From NCBI GenBank assembly GCA_000934385.1, contig KN880719.1, positions 1 through 29,292 of the forward strand: a stretch of 29,292 bases of DNA, read 5' to 3'. Position numbers and translations under genes: made by a program. Below are positions 20,142 through 29,292 of this stretch, in pieces (position 1 is the stretch's first letter; each line of letters begins with the position of its first letter). Below the pieces are notes generated by a model, which was not told the origin of the DNA, made no database searches, and saw only the letters and a program-made list of their open reading frames with translations. This stretch comes from Cylindrobasidium torrendii FP15055 ss-10 (lineage: Eukaryota > Basidiomycota > Agaricomycetes > Agaricales > Physalacriaceae).

Positions 20142-23100
20142 TTACAGGCCACTGCGGCCAGCAGCCTTAGCCTCTGCCGAGACCTCGGGGAGCAACCTCT
20201 GGGGGCTTGTGCCCGTCGGGCTAGGCAAAAAGCCAGCCTTCACCAACCATGCCAGATACTTCCCCATCAACTCATCATCCACAGTCATGCCGGGGTTTTC
20301 CGTCTGCCCTTGCAATACCCTCCTCGTATTCGCGTCATCCAGGTTCGGTGCCTTTGTGCTCGTCGGTAGATCATCCAACACGAAATGAAGAAGGGGATAT
20401 AGCGCGTTATCCTGCGCCTCTAGGACATGTTGCTCAAGCTTCCTCCTCCATTCCAGGTACTCGCATGTCTCTGTCTCAAACCCGTATAACCCTAAACTGC
20501 CAAGGAGACCATTGAACGTAGGCAGTGGATGCGCCGTCACGTGCAGCACGCTCATCCTGGCGTCCTCCAGAGGCTTGACAGTCGCGGCAGCCGTAATCAA
20601 CGCGACATGGTCCACAGGGACCATGTTTATCGTGTTGAGCATATCTGGCACAAGTCCCAGCTGGATGCACCCCTTGACCATCCGCCAGATGAAATCGTCC
20701 GTGTTCGTCACAGCCGATGTTGAGTCGCCCACGACGTATCCCGGGCGCACGATATGACCGCGCAGACCACGCCGTCCAGCCTCCATAAGCAGCTTCTCCG
20801 AAACCCACTTGGACTGGCCGTATCCTGTCCCTAGCGATGCTCTTGCGCCCTCCAAGTCATCATCCTCGGGGACACCGGTGGGCACGGCATCGGATAACAG
20901 AACATAGTGCTCGGTATCCACCGCCGACGTCGACGAAACAAACACAACCGACTTCTGCTTCCCAGTTGATGCCAGGTCAATAGCAGTGAGCGTCGCTATC
21001 ACATTCGCCGCCCGAAGTTTCTCGTACGGGTACACCCAGTGCACCAGCGCGCCATTGTGGGCAACAACATCTGCCTCGGTCGAGACCTTTGTCCACGCCG
21101 CCTCACTCAGACCAAAGCGCTCCAATCCCAAGTCACCCGTGAGCACCTCAACACGACCTTCCTCAACCCACTTGTCGTCCCAAGCCCCACGGTCCGTCGA
21201 GCCTTCCTTCAGCCTAGCCAGCGCCTTGGCCTCATCTGCCCCACGTACCAAAACAAACACCTTCCTGACATTCGAGCGCAAAAGCAAATCCTTGAGCACA
21301 AACGCGCCAAGGAAGCCAGTCGCACCAGTCAAGAACACCGTCAATGGCTTCGTCCAGTCCACATCCAGCGGCGAATACGACGCCTTGAGCTGCCCAACAA
21401 GCGCATCATAATCCTTCCCATATTCCACCACAGCAGCAGCCTTGGCCTGGTTCTGCGCCGGTGCATTGGGATCACTCTTGTTATAAGTGAGCCCCAGATC
21501 CGCATTCCTCAGCGCCTCGACAGCCTTGACCAGTCCCGCAACCGTCGGTTCCTCGAAAATGAGACCAAGCGGCGCCTCGACGACGAATGTCTTGCGGATT
21601 TCGAAAATGAGGCGGGTCGCGAGGATGGAGTGTCCGCCCAAATCAAAGAAACTCTCGTCGAGCGGCATGGGTCGAGGGGCGTTGGGAAGGACAGATTCCC
21701 AGAGCTGGCGCATCTTTTCCTCGACAGAGTTGGCCTTACGCGAAGAGGTCGGTGCTGTAGCGGCAGCGGCCTGAGCAGTATCCGGGAAAGGAAGGACGGG
21801 CTTGTCGATCTTGCCATTGGGGTTCAGAGGCATGCGCTTGAGAGGGACGAACACTGAGGAATTTGTTAGGGGTTTCCTTGTTGTGTACGAAGAAAAACAT
21901 ACAAGTAGGAACACTGTAGCTCGGCAGCTTCTTCTTGAGGTACTCGCGGATATCCTTGATGAGGCGCCTGTACTTCTTGATCCCATGCACAACATCCTTC
22001 CCATCATCCACCTCCGCATCACTCAACTCGCTCGCGAACTCATCTAGGTTCCCGCTATCGAGTGGCACGAAATAGCTGACCAGGATCTTCTCCTCGTCCT
22101 TGTCACGACGCACAAGTGTAACATTCTCTCGGACCAGCGGGTGCTGGCTCAGATGCGTGTCGATCTCGCCAAGCTCAATGCGGAATCCACGAATCTTGAC
22201 CTGGTCATCCGCACGCCCTGTGCACTCCACGATGCCAGTTGGAAGGTAACGTCCAAGATCGCCGGAGCGGTACATCCGGTCTCTCACACCCTTCCAATGG
22301 CGCTCCTCTGGTCCAGGAAGGGACCCGTCTTCTGGCTGGCGGATAGTATCCTTGTAGGTGACACCCGATGCCGAGAACCAGTTATTGACGAACTTCTCCT
22401 TCGATGCTTCAGCGTCAAGATAGCCCTCAGCAAGGCCACCTGAGCGCACATAGATTTCGCCGACTTCGCCAACAGCACATGGAACATTCTTGTCATTACG
22501 ATTAACGACAAGAAGCTGCACGTCGACCATTCCCTCGCCGGCGGGCATGATATCCTTCTGCGTAGCCAAGAAGGTATTGTCGACAGATAGAGGCGGCAGA
22601 GCAAAGTACGAGACAGCACGCTGGGTTTCTGTGGTGCCATACATGTTGATGATTCGGACGTTGGCAGCCAGAGATTGTAATCGCAGGCAGTCGCGCTTGG
22701 TGAGGACGTCACCAACAAAGAACGCATTAAGTAGGAATGGAATTTGGCGAGTGGCCTGAGCGGACAAAAGCTGGCCCATAGCGGGGGTGAGATGAGTGAC
22801 AGTGACTTCGCTATCGGCCATCCACTCGGCCAAACGTCCGGGAGTGCCAATGTCGTCCGCAGTAGGAACATGCAACTGTGCTCCAAAGAACAACGGCGTG
22901 AACACTATAGCAAGTTAGCTAAGGTTCGCAAGTGAAAAGCAAACGCTCACTGTCGCGCTGAATAGGGTCATGAGCAATACCACTGAGCATAGTGAATTTG
23001 GATGTCTCATTCAACCCAAAGCGCTCGCCCATCCACGGGAAGAAGTGAGTTAGGCTGTAGTGGCGACCACGGACACCCTTGGGTATACCGGTGCTACCAC

Positions 23101-24493
23101 TTGTGAAGGAGAGCGTGCCGACACTGTCGGGTCCCAAAGTGACATTGGGATCCGTCTCGCCGAGATTGGTAATTGAATGAAGAACATCAAGACCTTCGGA
23201 CCCTAATCCGCCAACAATGCTGCCATCGGCCATGACCTCGAGAGCGGGGACTTCAACACGGATATTGAGCTCAGTCGACAGGAATTCGCGGACGGTGGGA
23301 TGGATGGTGCCGGCGCCCTTGAGCACGACGAGACCGCGGGGCTGAGCAACACGGAGGTAGATCGTTTGCCTTGATGGTGGGTAGGCAGGATCTAATCAAC
23401 GTTATAAGCACGCCATGAATCCTCCACAGAGCATACCTATGACTGAGAATGTAGCGCCAGCCTTCAATACAGCCATGACTGCCACAACAAGATCCACACT
23501 ACGGTGTGCATACACCATGACAACCTCCTCACGCTGAACCCCATTCTTGATGAGATGGTGGGCCAGAATATTGGCTGACCGGCGGATGGCACCGTAAGAG
23601 TAAACTCGGGGTGGAATACCATCACCAACAGTCTGAACGACGCAGGGGCGGTCGGGATTCGCCCGCGCATTGGAGGAGAATACATCGGTAATGGCGCCCT
23701 TCCAGTCACACCAATGCAAGTCCGCCGTCGGGTCTGGTAGACATTGGCGCTGGGCAGGTGTCACCAGAGGTACTGAACCGGCCAGAGCAACTGGATTTGA
23801 TGCGACAGCATTGAGTAAGACTGTAAGCTGGTCGATAATGGTGGTGATCCTTGCATGGGAGAAGAACAACGAGTTGTAGAGTACCCGTAGGGAGATGCGC
23901 GGTGCGAGGGATGCGTGGGAGGATCCAGACGCGCCGCGGGATATGAACACGGTTAAGTCGGTAGTGAGTGATGTTGACCGAATGAAGCTGTCGGCTGGGG
24001 CATCTAGTTCGTCGAAGAAACGGACACGGAATATGGGTGACTCGAGCTTGAGCGCGCGTTGAAGTTGTTCGAATGGCACGGCGTCGCGTTCTGCCTCGCT
24101 TTCCACTAGTTGCACGCGTCGCACAATGGCCCAGAACGGGTCTGATGGATCCACCGCGAGGCGGAGGACAAGGGGATCCTTGGCGACAGATGAAGATCCA
24201 ACGACAATGTCGGTGTCGCCTGTATAGCGGTGGAGAAGAACCGTGAACGCGGCCAACAGCAAATGGAACACGGATGGCTGGTTTCCTTCCTCCTCGTTTT
24301 CTTCGTCTTCATCATAGAGGCCCAGTCGTAATAATTTGAGCGATGTCTTTTCGGACAGATTGGCAATATGTTCGGCCTCGATGACCTTGTTTTGACCGGA
24401 TGGACGTGGATAATCTGTGGGGAGCGACATGGACGGCAGGCTCTGTAGCCTGGACGTCACCCGCTCCATCCGGGCCTGTGTATCTTGTCCCAT
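20142..24493 (-). CDS. LYS2: L-alpha-aminoadipate reductase, large subunit
   Basis: Four exons: 23437-24493, 22951-23391, 21903-22904 and 20142-21853; 1403 aa, the usual length for fungal Lys2. It activates alpha-aminoadipate with ATP, holds it on a phosphopantetheine arm and reduces it with NADPH to the semialdehyde, a step in fungal lysine biosynthesis. Visible parts in order: an N-terminal condensation-like region (to about 250); an adenylation domain with [44 protein letters not shown] and [15 protein letters not shown]; a carrier domain with [13 protein letters not shown] (S909); and a reductase domain with TGATGFLG (1009-1016) and YGQSK (Y1178/K1182). Introns are 45-49 nt. The start is in a strong CACCATGG context. 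It needs a phosphopantetheinyl transferase (Lys5 type), not present here. It differs from the neighbouring A-T-R gene in its N-terminal region and intron positions. Confidence 0.95.
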
Positions 24494-24522
24494 GGTGGTG
24501 TGAAGAAGAGAAGTGCTTTTCT

Positions 24523-24576
24523 TGACTCGATCACTGCTAAAGTGCTTTCGGCCGATCGATAGTTGCTCTGACGTCG
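24523..24576 (+). promoter_or_regulatory. Possible bZIP sites upstream of Lys2
   Basis: TGACTC (24523-24528) matches six of seven bases of the Gcn4/Cpc1 amino-acid-control site, and TGACGTCG (24569-24576) matches seven of eight of a CRE-type site. They lie 30-85 bases before the Lys2 start in a 190-base intergenic gap. General amino-acid control of lysine genes is known in yeasts; binding here is inference from short matches. Confidence 0.25.
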
Positions 24577-24684
24577 ACTCGCGTGTTGGACACACTTTGA
24601 CCAGTTGGCTGGCACAGACGAAAACTCATGGGAACCTGTTTATTCCACCCCAAAAAGCCATCACTTCTGTTTGTCATATCAATG

Positions 24685-26088
24685 CTAATGTAAGTACGAG
24701 TCCATCAGCACACGCCCGCCGTCCATGCTGAGTTTAGCTGGTGTACTAAGTATTAGTTGCACTCTCGTCAAGACGCCCTCGGACCTCGCGCGCAACTGCA
24801 ACTTCACAAACTCAGTAAGTCCCAATACAACCTGCTCATCCAAGGAGCCTCCTCTGCTGCGGGCATTCTCCAGACTGACTGATGCAAACCTCATTGTCGG
24901 TCGAAGGACGCTTTCTGTGACCGCCAAGGCCGTACGCAACATGAGCTCCGTCTCTTCATCAACCTCGCTCGTGTGCACCAACGCAAGATGGAACTCTGCG
25001 AGGACAGGTAAAGCCTTGCCGTTTGCTACAGGGTCCAGGATCGAGGCGAGGCGAGGGACAATGCGAAGTGGAGATGCGCGCTCCGAGAGATACAGCTTTG
25101 TACACTCCAGGTGCGGTAGTTCAGCTAGAATTGCGCGGAGAGCCAACACCGTCGAGTCATCTTGCGGTGCGATGTGGATCCTCAGTGTGCTCAGCTGGCA
25201 TCCCGAGCGCCCTATCAAGCCAGGCAGGCCATGGAGCGCGTTGACTGAGATCGAGAGTGTGCGAAGCGCAGGAAGGATCAAACATCCTATCCAAAAATTG
25301 GCATCGGCAGGACAGTGAAGCTCTTGCACACTAGGCATGCAAATATTGGTGTTGTCCTTGGGTGCTACCCCGAGGATGATGAGTACACGGACGGATATGC
25401 AATTCTTCAAGTCTTCCGACTGGAAACGGGAAGGAGAGTCGGGATCCGCGGGCAACCCAACAATTTTAAGTTCCGCAATTTGCTTCCAGGGGAAAGGGAG
25501 GGTGAGCAGGTCGTGATGGCCAGAGAGCCTGCGCAGGCGTGGAGCGTTGCTCAACATCAAGGATAGCGCATTGGCATATTCCTCCAAAGTTTCTGGTGGG
25601 ACATTTGGAAGTGGCGTTGGGCCGAATGCTAGCCCTTCGAGTGAAGGAAGCTTGTCCTGCAGTGAGCGATATTCTGAGATTTGTTGTGCAGAAAACGGGT
25701 GAGACACAAAGAGTGCGCGCCAGCGATGCGCCTCCGGTATGAAGCAATGTGCCACTTTATCCCATGCGTTGCCGAGCAGAATAATGTCTAGCGGGGCGGT
25801 CCCCGAGCGTTGAACAACCCTTTGTACAATCCCTTGAACTCGCTCGACGTCAACGGCTCCGAGGACATTGGGGGGCCAAATGATGCACAGGTTTGACCAG
25901 AGCCGCGACGAAGTGTAGGCAGTGTTGTGCCAACGGCGACAGACTTGCGGTAATATGTGTTGCATTGGTCTGTCATTGTGTCCAATAAACATTTCATACA
26001 CGTGTGTCTCTTCGTTATGCGTGGGTAGACAAGCATGGTAGAAGATGTGTCGGAGCAGCTCGAGTGGGATCATAGCCATGCAAGCCAT
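24685..26088 (-). CDS. F-box protein, tandem array member 1
   Basis: Single exon, 467 aa from the ATG at 26088. An ATG ten codons upstream (26118) is in frame but has a weaker context, and the paralogue at 26259-27692 aligns to the inner one (MACMAMIPLELL against MASIATLPLELL). The F-box is at the very N-terminus (IPLELLRHIFYHAC ... ILPQVCRRWHNTAYTSSRLWSNL), with no coiled coil. The remainder is leucine-rich with repeat-like pieces such as LPSLEGL and LPALRTL, and ends RVLMDSYLH. The expected role is an SCF substrate adaptor. It is the first of three related loci in about 1.6-kb steps. Confidence 0.85.
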   Translation of the reverse strand: MACMAMIPLELLRHIFYHACLPTHNEETHVYEMFIGHNDRPMQHILPQVCRRWHNTAYTSSRLWSNLCIIWPPNVLGAVDVERVQGIVQRVVQRSGTAPLDIILLGNAWDKVAHCFIPEAHRWRALFVSHPFSAQQISEYRSLQDKLPSLEGLAFGPTPLPNVPPETLEEYANALSLMLSNAPRLRRLSGHHDLLTLPFPWKQIAELKIVGLPADPDSPSRFQSEDLKNCISVRVLIILGVAPKDNTNICMPSVQELHCPADANFWIGCLILPALRTLSISVNALHGLPGLIGRSGCQLSTLRIHIAPQDDSTVLALRAILAELPHLECTKLYLSERASPLRIVPRLASILDPVANGKALPVLAEFHLALVHTSEVDEETELMLRTALAVTESVLRPTMRFASVSLENARSRGGSLDEQVVLGLTEFVKLQLRARSEGVLTRVQLILSTPAKLSMDGGRVLMDSYLH

Positions 26089-26179
26089 GGTGGGAAGGAG
26101 AAAGATCGACTGACCCATCGGCCGGCAATCGCGCCGAGATTTGTGCTACATATCAGCCGATCGATTGGAATTTGGCGGG

Positions 26180-26220
26180 TATATAAGTGTAAAGCTTTAT
26201 AAAATCACTTTGTCCTACCA
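26180..26220 (-). promoter_or_regulatory. Duplicated promoter segment, array member 1
   Basis: Reads TTTTATAAAGC with a second TATA-like TTATATA close by on the minus strand, about 95-115 bases before the start at 26088. The same segment, with a few changes, lies at 27805-27840 before the next member, so the promoter was copied with the gene. Confidence 0.5.
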
Positions 26221-26258
26221 GCCATAGCAAAAGACACAATCTCATTATTATATTATAA

Positions 26259-27692
26259 CTACTTCAAATATGAATCCATCAACACACGATTGCCATTCTC
26301 AGCAAGTTTAACCACGAGTCGCACCCTCGTCAAGACACCCTCGGACCTCGCGCGCGCCTGCAACTTGACAAACTCAGCAAGCCCCAAAACAACCTGTTCG
26401 TCCATAGAGCCCATTATTTTGGAGATATTCTCTAGGTCAATCGATGCAAACCTCATTGTGGGTCGAAGAATGCTTTCCGTGACCGCCAATGCCGTACGCA
26501 GCATGATCTCCGTCTCACCATCACCCTCAACTCCGCTCAGGTGCGCATCAGCTCCGCTCGTATGGACCAAAGAGAGACAGAACTCTGCGAGAAGAGGTAA
26601 AGCGTTGGCGTTTGCTACTGGGTCCAGGAGCTCGGCGAGGCGAGGGACAACGCGCAGCGGAGATCTGGTCTCTGCCAGTGGCAGGTAATAGTATAACTTC
26701 AAAGACTCCAGGCGCGGCAGGTACGGTAAGATAGCGCGGAAATTCGACACCGTCGAGTCATCCAAGGCCGGCGGGATGTTGATAGCCAGCGCGTTCAGCT
26801 GACATCCCGAGCGCGCTACAAGACCAGGGAGGTTGGGGAGCGCGATGCCGTGAACCAACAATCTGCGAAGTGCAGGGAGGGTAAGACACGCTAGCCAACG
26901 TTCTGAGAAGGACATGCAGCGCAAATATTGCACGCTAGGCATACGGATATCTGTGTTGTACTTCGGTGGTTCCCCGAAGATCATCAGGTCACGGACAGAT
27001 GTACAGTTCTTCAAGTCTTCCGACCAGTGGAAACGATCCCTGGGTTTTGCATTCGGCCCAAGATGAACTATAACTTCCTCGATTTGTTTCCAGGGGAAAG
27101 AGAGGCTGAGTAAGTCGAGGTGGCCAGAGACGCGACGCAGGCATGGAGCGTTGCTCAACATCAAGGAAACTGCATTGGCATATTCCTTCCAAATTTCCGG
27201 CGTACAATCCGTAGGCTGTCTTGGAAAAAATATCAGCGTTTCGAGTGCAGGTAATTTATCCTGCAGCGCGCGATACTGTGAGATTTGTAGCGAAGAATAG
27301 GCGTTTGACACAGAGAGTATTTTCCAGCGAGTTGACTCCGGTATGAAACAACGTGCAACTGCATCCCATGCGTCGCCCGGTAGAGCAATATCTAGTGGGG
27401 CGGTCCCCGTGCGTTGGATCACACCTTGTACGATCTGTTGAATTCGCTTCACGTCGACGAGGCTCTTTCGAAACCATTGGATGCGTATGGATGACCAGAG
27501 CCGCAGCGCAGCACCGGCAGCGTTGTGCCACTGGTGACAGACTTGCAGTAATACGTGTTGAAAGGGTAGCTCGGGATAATCGCGTTTAACAGCCATTCTG
27601 TATACGTGCGCATCTTCATTGGTCGTGGATACACAGGCATAGTAGAAGATGTGTTGAAGGAGTTCAAGGGGCAAGGTGGCGATGGAAGCCAT
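26259..27692 (-). CDS. F-box protein, tandem array member 2
   Basis: Single exon, 477 aa from the ATG at 27692. The open frame extends further upstream but that part is not shared with the paralogue. N-terminal F-box (LPLELLQHIFYYAC ... VLLQVCHQWHNAAGAALRLWSSI), then a leucine-rich body closely following member 1, for example RCFIPEST, SQYRALQDKLPALE, NALPLLAEFCLSLVHTSG and LRPTMRFASIDLEN. It ends RVLMDSYLK. Compared with member 1 it has a small insert near LVHTSGADAHLSGVEGDGE. Probable SCF substrate adaptor. It shares an 88-base identical tract with member 3. Confidence 0.86.
   Translation of the reverse strand: MASIATLPLELLQHIFYYACVSTTNEDAHVYRMAVKRDYPELPFQHVLLQVCHQWHNAAGAALRLWSSIRIQWFRKSLVDVKRIQQIVQGVIQRTGTAPLDIALPGDAWDAVARCFIPESTRWKILSVSNAYSSLQISQYRALQDKLPALETLIFFPRQPTDCTPEIWKEYANAVSLMLSNAPCLRRVSGHLDLLSLSFPWKQIEEVIVHLGPNAKPRDRFHWSEDLKNCTSVRDLMIFGEPPKYNTDIRMPSVQYLRCMSFSERWLACLTLPALRRLLVHGIALPNLPGLVARSGCQLNALAINIPPALDDSTVSNFRAILPYLPRLESLKLYYYLPLAETRSPLRVVPRLAELLDPVANANALPLLAEFCLSLVHTSGADAHLSGVEGDGETEIMLRTALAVTESILRPTMRFASIDLENISKIMGSMDEQVVLGLAEFVKLQARARSEGVLTRVRLVVKLAENGNRVLMDSYLK
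26932..27019. repeat. 88-bp tract identical to 28520-28607
   Basis: Lies inside the F-box-like gene 26259-27692 and encodes DLKNCTSVRDLMIFGEPP and following residues. Every base matches 28520-28607, while flanking sequence differs at many positions. This fits gene conversion between array members. Confidence 0.85.
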
Positions 27693-27804
27693 GATGGTCG
27701 TGGGATGACAAAGGAGAAAGAAACAAAGATCAAGTGGGCTGATCGCGGAATTCGAATTCAAATCCCGTGATTTCTGTGCTTTCAGCTGATCGATAAGCAC
27801 GGAC

Positions 27805-27840
27805 TACATAAGTGTAAGGCTTCATAAAAGACTTTGTCCC
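27805..27840 (-). promoter_or_regulatory. Duplicated promoter segment, array member 2
   Basis: Homologous to 26180-26220. In this copy the minus-strand TATAAAG has become TATGAAG and TATATA has become TATGTA, so the boxes are weaker than in member 1. Confidence 0.4.
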
Positions 27841-27879
27841 ACCCAGGCCATTGTACGCAGTTCAATTGTCATATTTAAG

Positions 27880-28955
27880 CTAATTTACGTATGAGTCCAC
27901 CAAGACATGGTGGTCATTCCTGCCAAGTCTAACCAAGAAGTGCACTTTTGTCAAGACACCCTCGGTCCTTGCTCGCGCCTGCAACTTCACAAACTCGGCA
28001 GCGCCCGTCACAACCTCCGCCTTCAAGGAATCCATTCCTTTTCGCAGATTATTTAGGCTAATTGATGCACGCTTCATTGTTGGTCGAAGAACGCTTTCTG
28101 TGACTGTCAATGCCGTACGCATCATGGCCTCCGTCTCGCCATCGACGTCGTTTATGTGACTCAACGAGAGGCAAAACTCTTTGAGGAGAGGGAATGCGTT
28201 GGCGTTTGCTACTGGGTCCAAGAGCCTGACGAGGTGAGGGCCAACGCGGGGTGTGGGTGTATCCTCCCACAAAGACAACTCCAAAAACTCCAAGTGCGGC
28301 AGGTGGGGTACAATGGCGCGGAAATTTGACACCGTCGAATCATCCCAGCCCCGTAGCGGCGATATGTCGATAGTCAGCGCGTTCAGTTGGCATCCCGAGT
28401 GCCGTATGAGCCCGGGGATGTCGGGGAGTGCCTTGCCTAGGATACCCAATGCGCGAAGTGCAGGAAGGGTAAGACACGCAAACCAGCGCTTCGCGTAAGG
28501 GCCGCAGCGAAACTCTTGTACGCTAGGCATACGGATATCTGTGTTGTACTTCGGTGGTTCCCCGAAGATCATCAGGTCACGGACAGATGTACAGTTCTTC
28601 AAGTCTTTCGACCAGTGGGAAGGAGATCTGGGTTTTATGGCCCCTCCAACCGCAATTGTGATGTCCGTGATCTGTTTCCAGGGCATTGGAAAGGCAAGCA
28701 AGTCGGACCATCCAGTGATGTAGGACAGCCTTGGAGCGTTATTCAGCATCAATGACAACGAATCGACATATTCCTTCCATGTTTCTGGAGTGATTTGAGA
28801 TTTTCGAATAATGCCTGGGCAAAATTCTAGCTTTTCGAGTGCTGGTATCCTGCCCTGCAGCGAACGATACTGTAAGAGTTGTTGTGAAGAGGGTGTGCCT
28901 TGCACACAGAGTCTGCGCCAGCGATGCGACTCTGGAATGAAACAATGTGCCACTG
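27880..28955 (-). pseudogene. F-box-family relic lacking the F-box, array member 3
   Basis: The open frame matches members 1 and 2 from VAHCFIPESHRW to the C-terminus (HVLVDSYVN), about 357 residues without a stop. The first 110-120 residues, including the F-box, are missing. Upstream the frame runs into unrelated sequence and a stop near 29055, with no ATG before the homology begins; the first codon at 28953 is GTG. It is best read as a 5'-truncated copy. Alternatively it could be spliced to an unseen upstream exon, or be a free LRR-like protein starting from an internal ATG. The lack of internal stops suggests that the truncation is recent. Confidence 0.7.
28520..28607. repeat. 88-bp tract identical to 26932-27019
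   Basis: Second copy of the identical tract, inside the truncated array member 3. Confidence 0.85.
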
Positions 28956-29126
28956 TGTCACCTTCACGAAGGCTGGTCGGGTAGGGATGAAGTGAAGGTG
29001 GAGTTTCATGAGGCGGTATACGGACACGTGATCGAGTAGATAGATCACGTTCTTACCTTCCCGCTTCCATCACTATAGTCGAGATAAAATCTTGACTCTT
29101 TTTGCTTTCTTAAATCGTCACGGCGC

Positions 29127-29292
29127 ATGAGCCAAAGAAGGACAAGAAACGTCGCCAAGTCACTCGGAGAGGAAAAAGTCAGCGACAACCTAGACAACTC
29201 CCTGTTCACAGCACTCGACACCATAGAGGCGGAGAACAGGAAGAAGAGGAAAGAAATGAAGACGCAGAAATCGATACCGAGACACACCAAAG
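29127..29292 (+). CDS. Possible N-terminus of an unknown protein, cut by the window edge
   Basis: From the ATG at 29127 the frame is open to the last base (55 codons). It begins MSQRRTRNVAKSLGEEKVSD and continues with a charged, probably helical stretch (TALDTIEAENRKKRKEMK). A pyrimidine-rich run lies upstream (29095-29112). No domain is recognised. The opposite strand is also open here, so this is a weak call. Confidence 0.35.
   Translation, partial: MSQRRTRNVAKSLGEEKVSDNLDNSLFTALDTIEAENRKKRKEMKTQKSIPRHTK

Noticed and set aside
21039..21857. 272-codon open frame on the plus strand
   Set aside because: It lies wholly antisense to the Lys2 reductase exon, whose motifs are clear. It has no recognisable domain.

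Overview
The window looks like nuclear DNA of a mushroom-forming basidiomycete (Agaricomycetes). Its genes carry many 45-60 nt GT...AG introns with CTRAY-like branch sites, it has many F-box genes of the expanded agaric kind, and it encodes an adenylation-thiolation-reductase (A-T-R) enzyme of a type common in these fungi. Exon models below were built by hand from reading frame, splice signals and paralogue alignment. No transcript evidence was available.

Layout. 393-3927 (+): a tandem pair of F-box paralogues, the first frameshifted and lacking its coiled coil, the second intact. 4345-5959 (-): a third F-box gene of another subfamily. 6451-11667 (-): three conserved single genes, namely an arrestin-like protein, a cAMP-dependent protein kinase (PKA) catalytic subunit and a LigB-type class III extradiol dioxygenase. 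11983-12619 (+): a broken F-box fragment related to the 4345-5959 gene. 12682-14556 (-): an F-box gene with an acidic 21-bp minisatellite inside the F-box. 14764-18955 (-): an A-T-R adenylate-forming reductase with 11 exons. 20142-24493 (-): alpha-aminoadipate reductase (Lys2) of lysine biosynthesis. 24685-28955 (-): a tandem array of three more F-box-like paralogues, the last lacking its F-box. 29127-end (+): the possible start of another gene.

The most unusual item is in the A-T-R gene. The core of its reductase domain (194 residues, about 685 bp of DNA with introns) is present twice in tandem and in frame. The predicted protein has one NADP-binding motif but two complete catalytic YxxxK segments. 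The coding parts of the two copies remain alike while the introns inside them have drifted, which suggests that both copies are maintained.

How the genes relate. Lys2 and the A-T-R enzyme share adenylation, carrier and reductase chemistry and lie in the same direction, but their intron patterns differ, so they are not a recent tandem copy. The kinase, arrestin and dioxygenase look like unrelated housekeeping or signalling genes. Around them is a fast-evolving F-box landscape of eight loci, of which three are broken and one shows signs of gene conversion.
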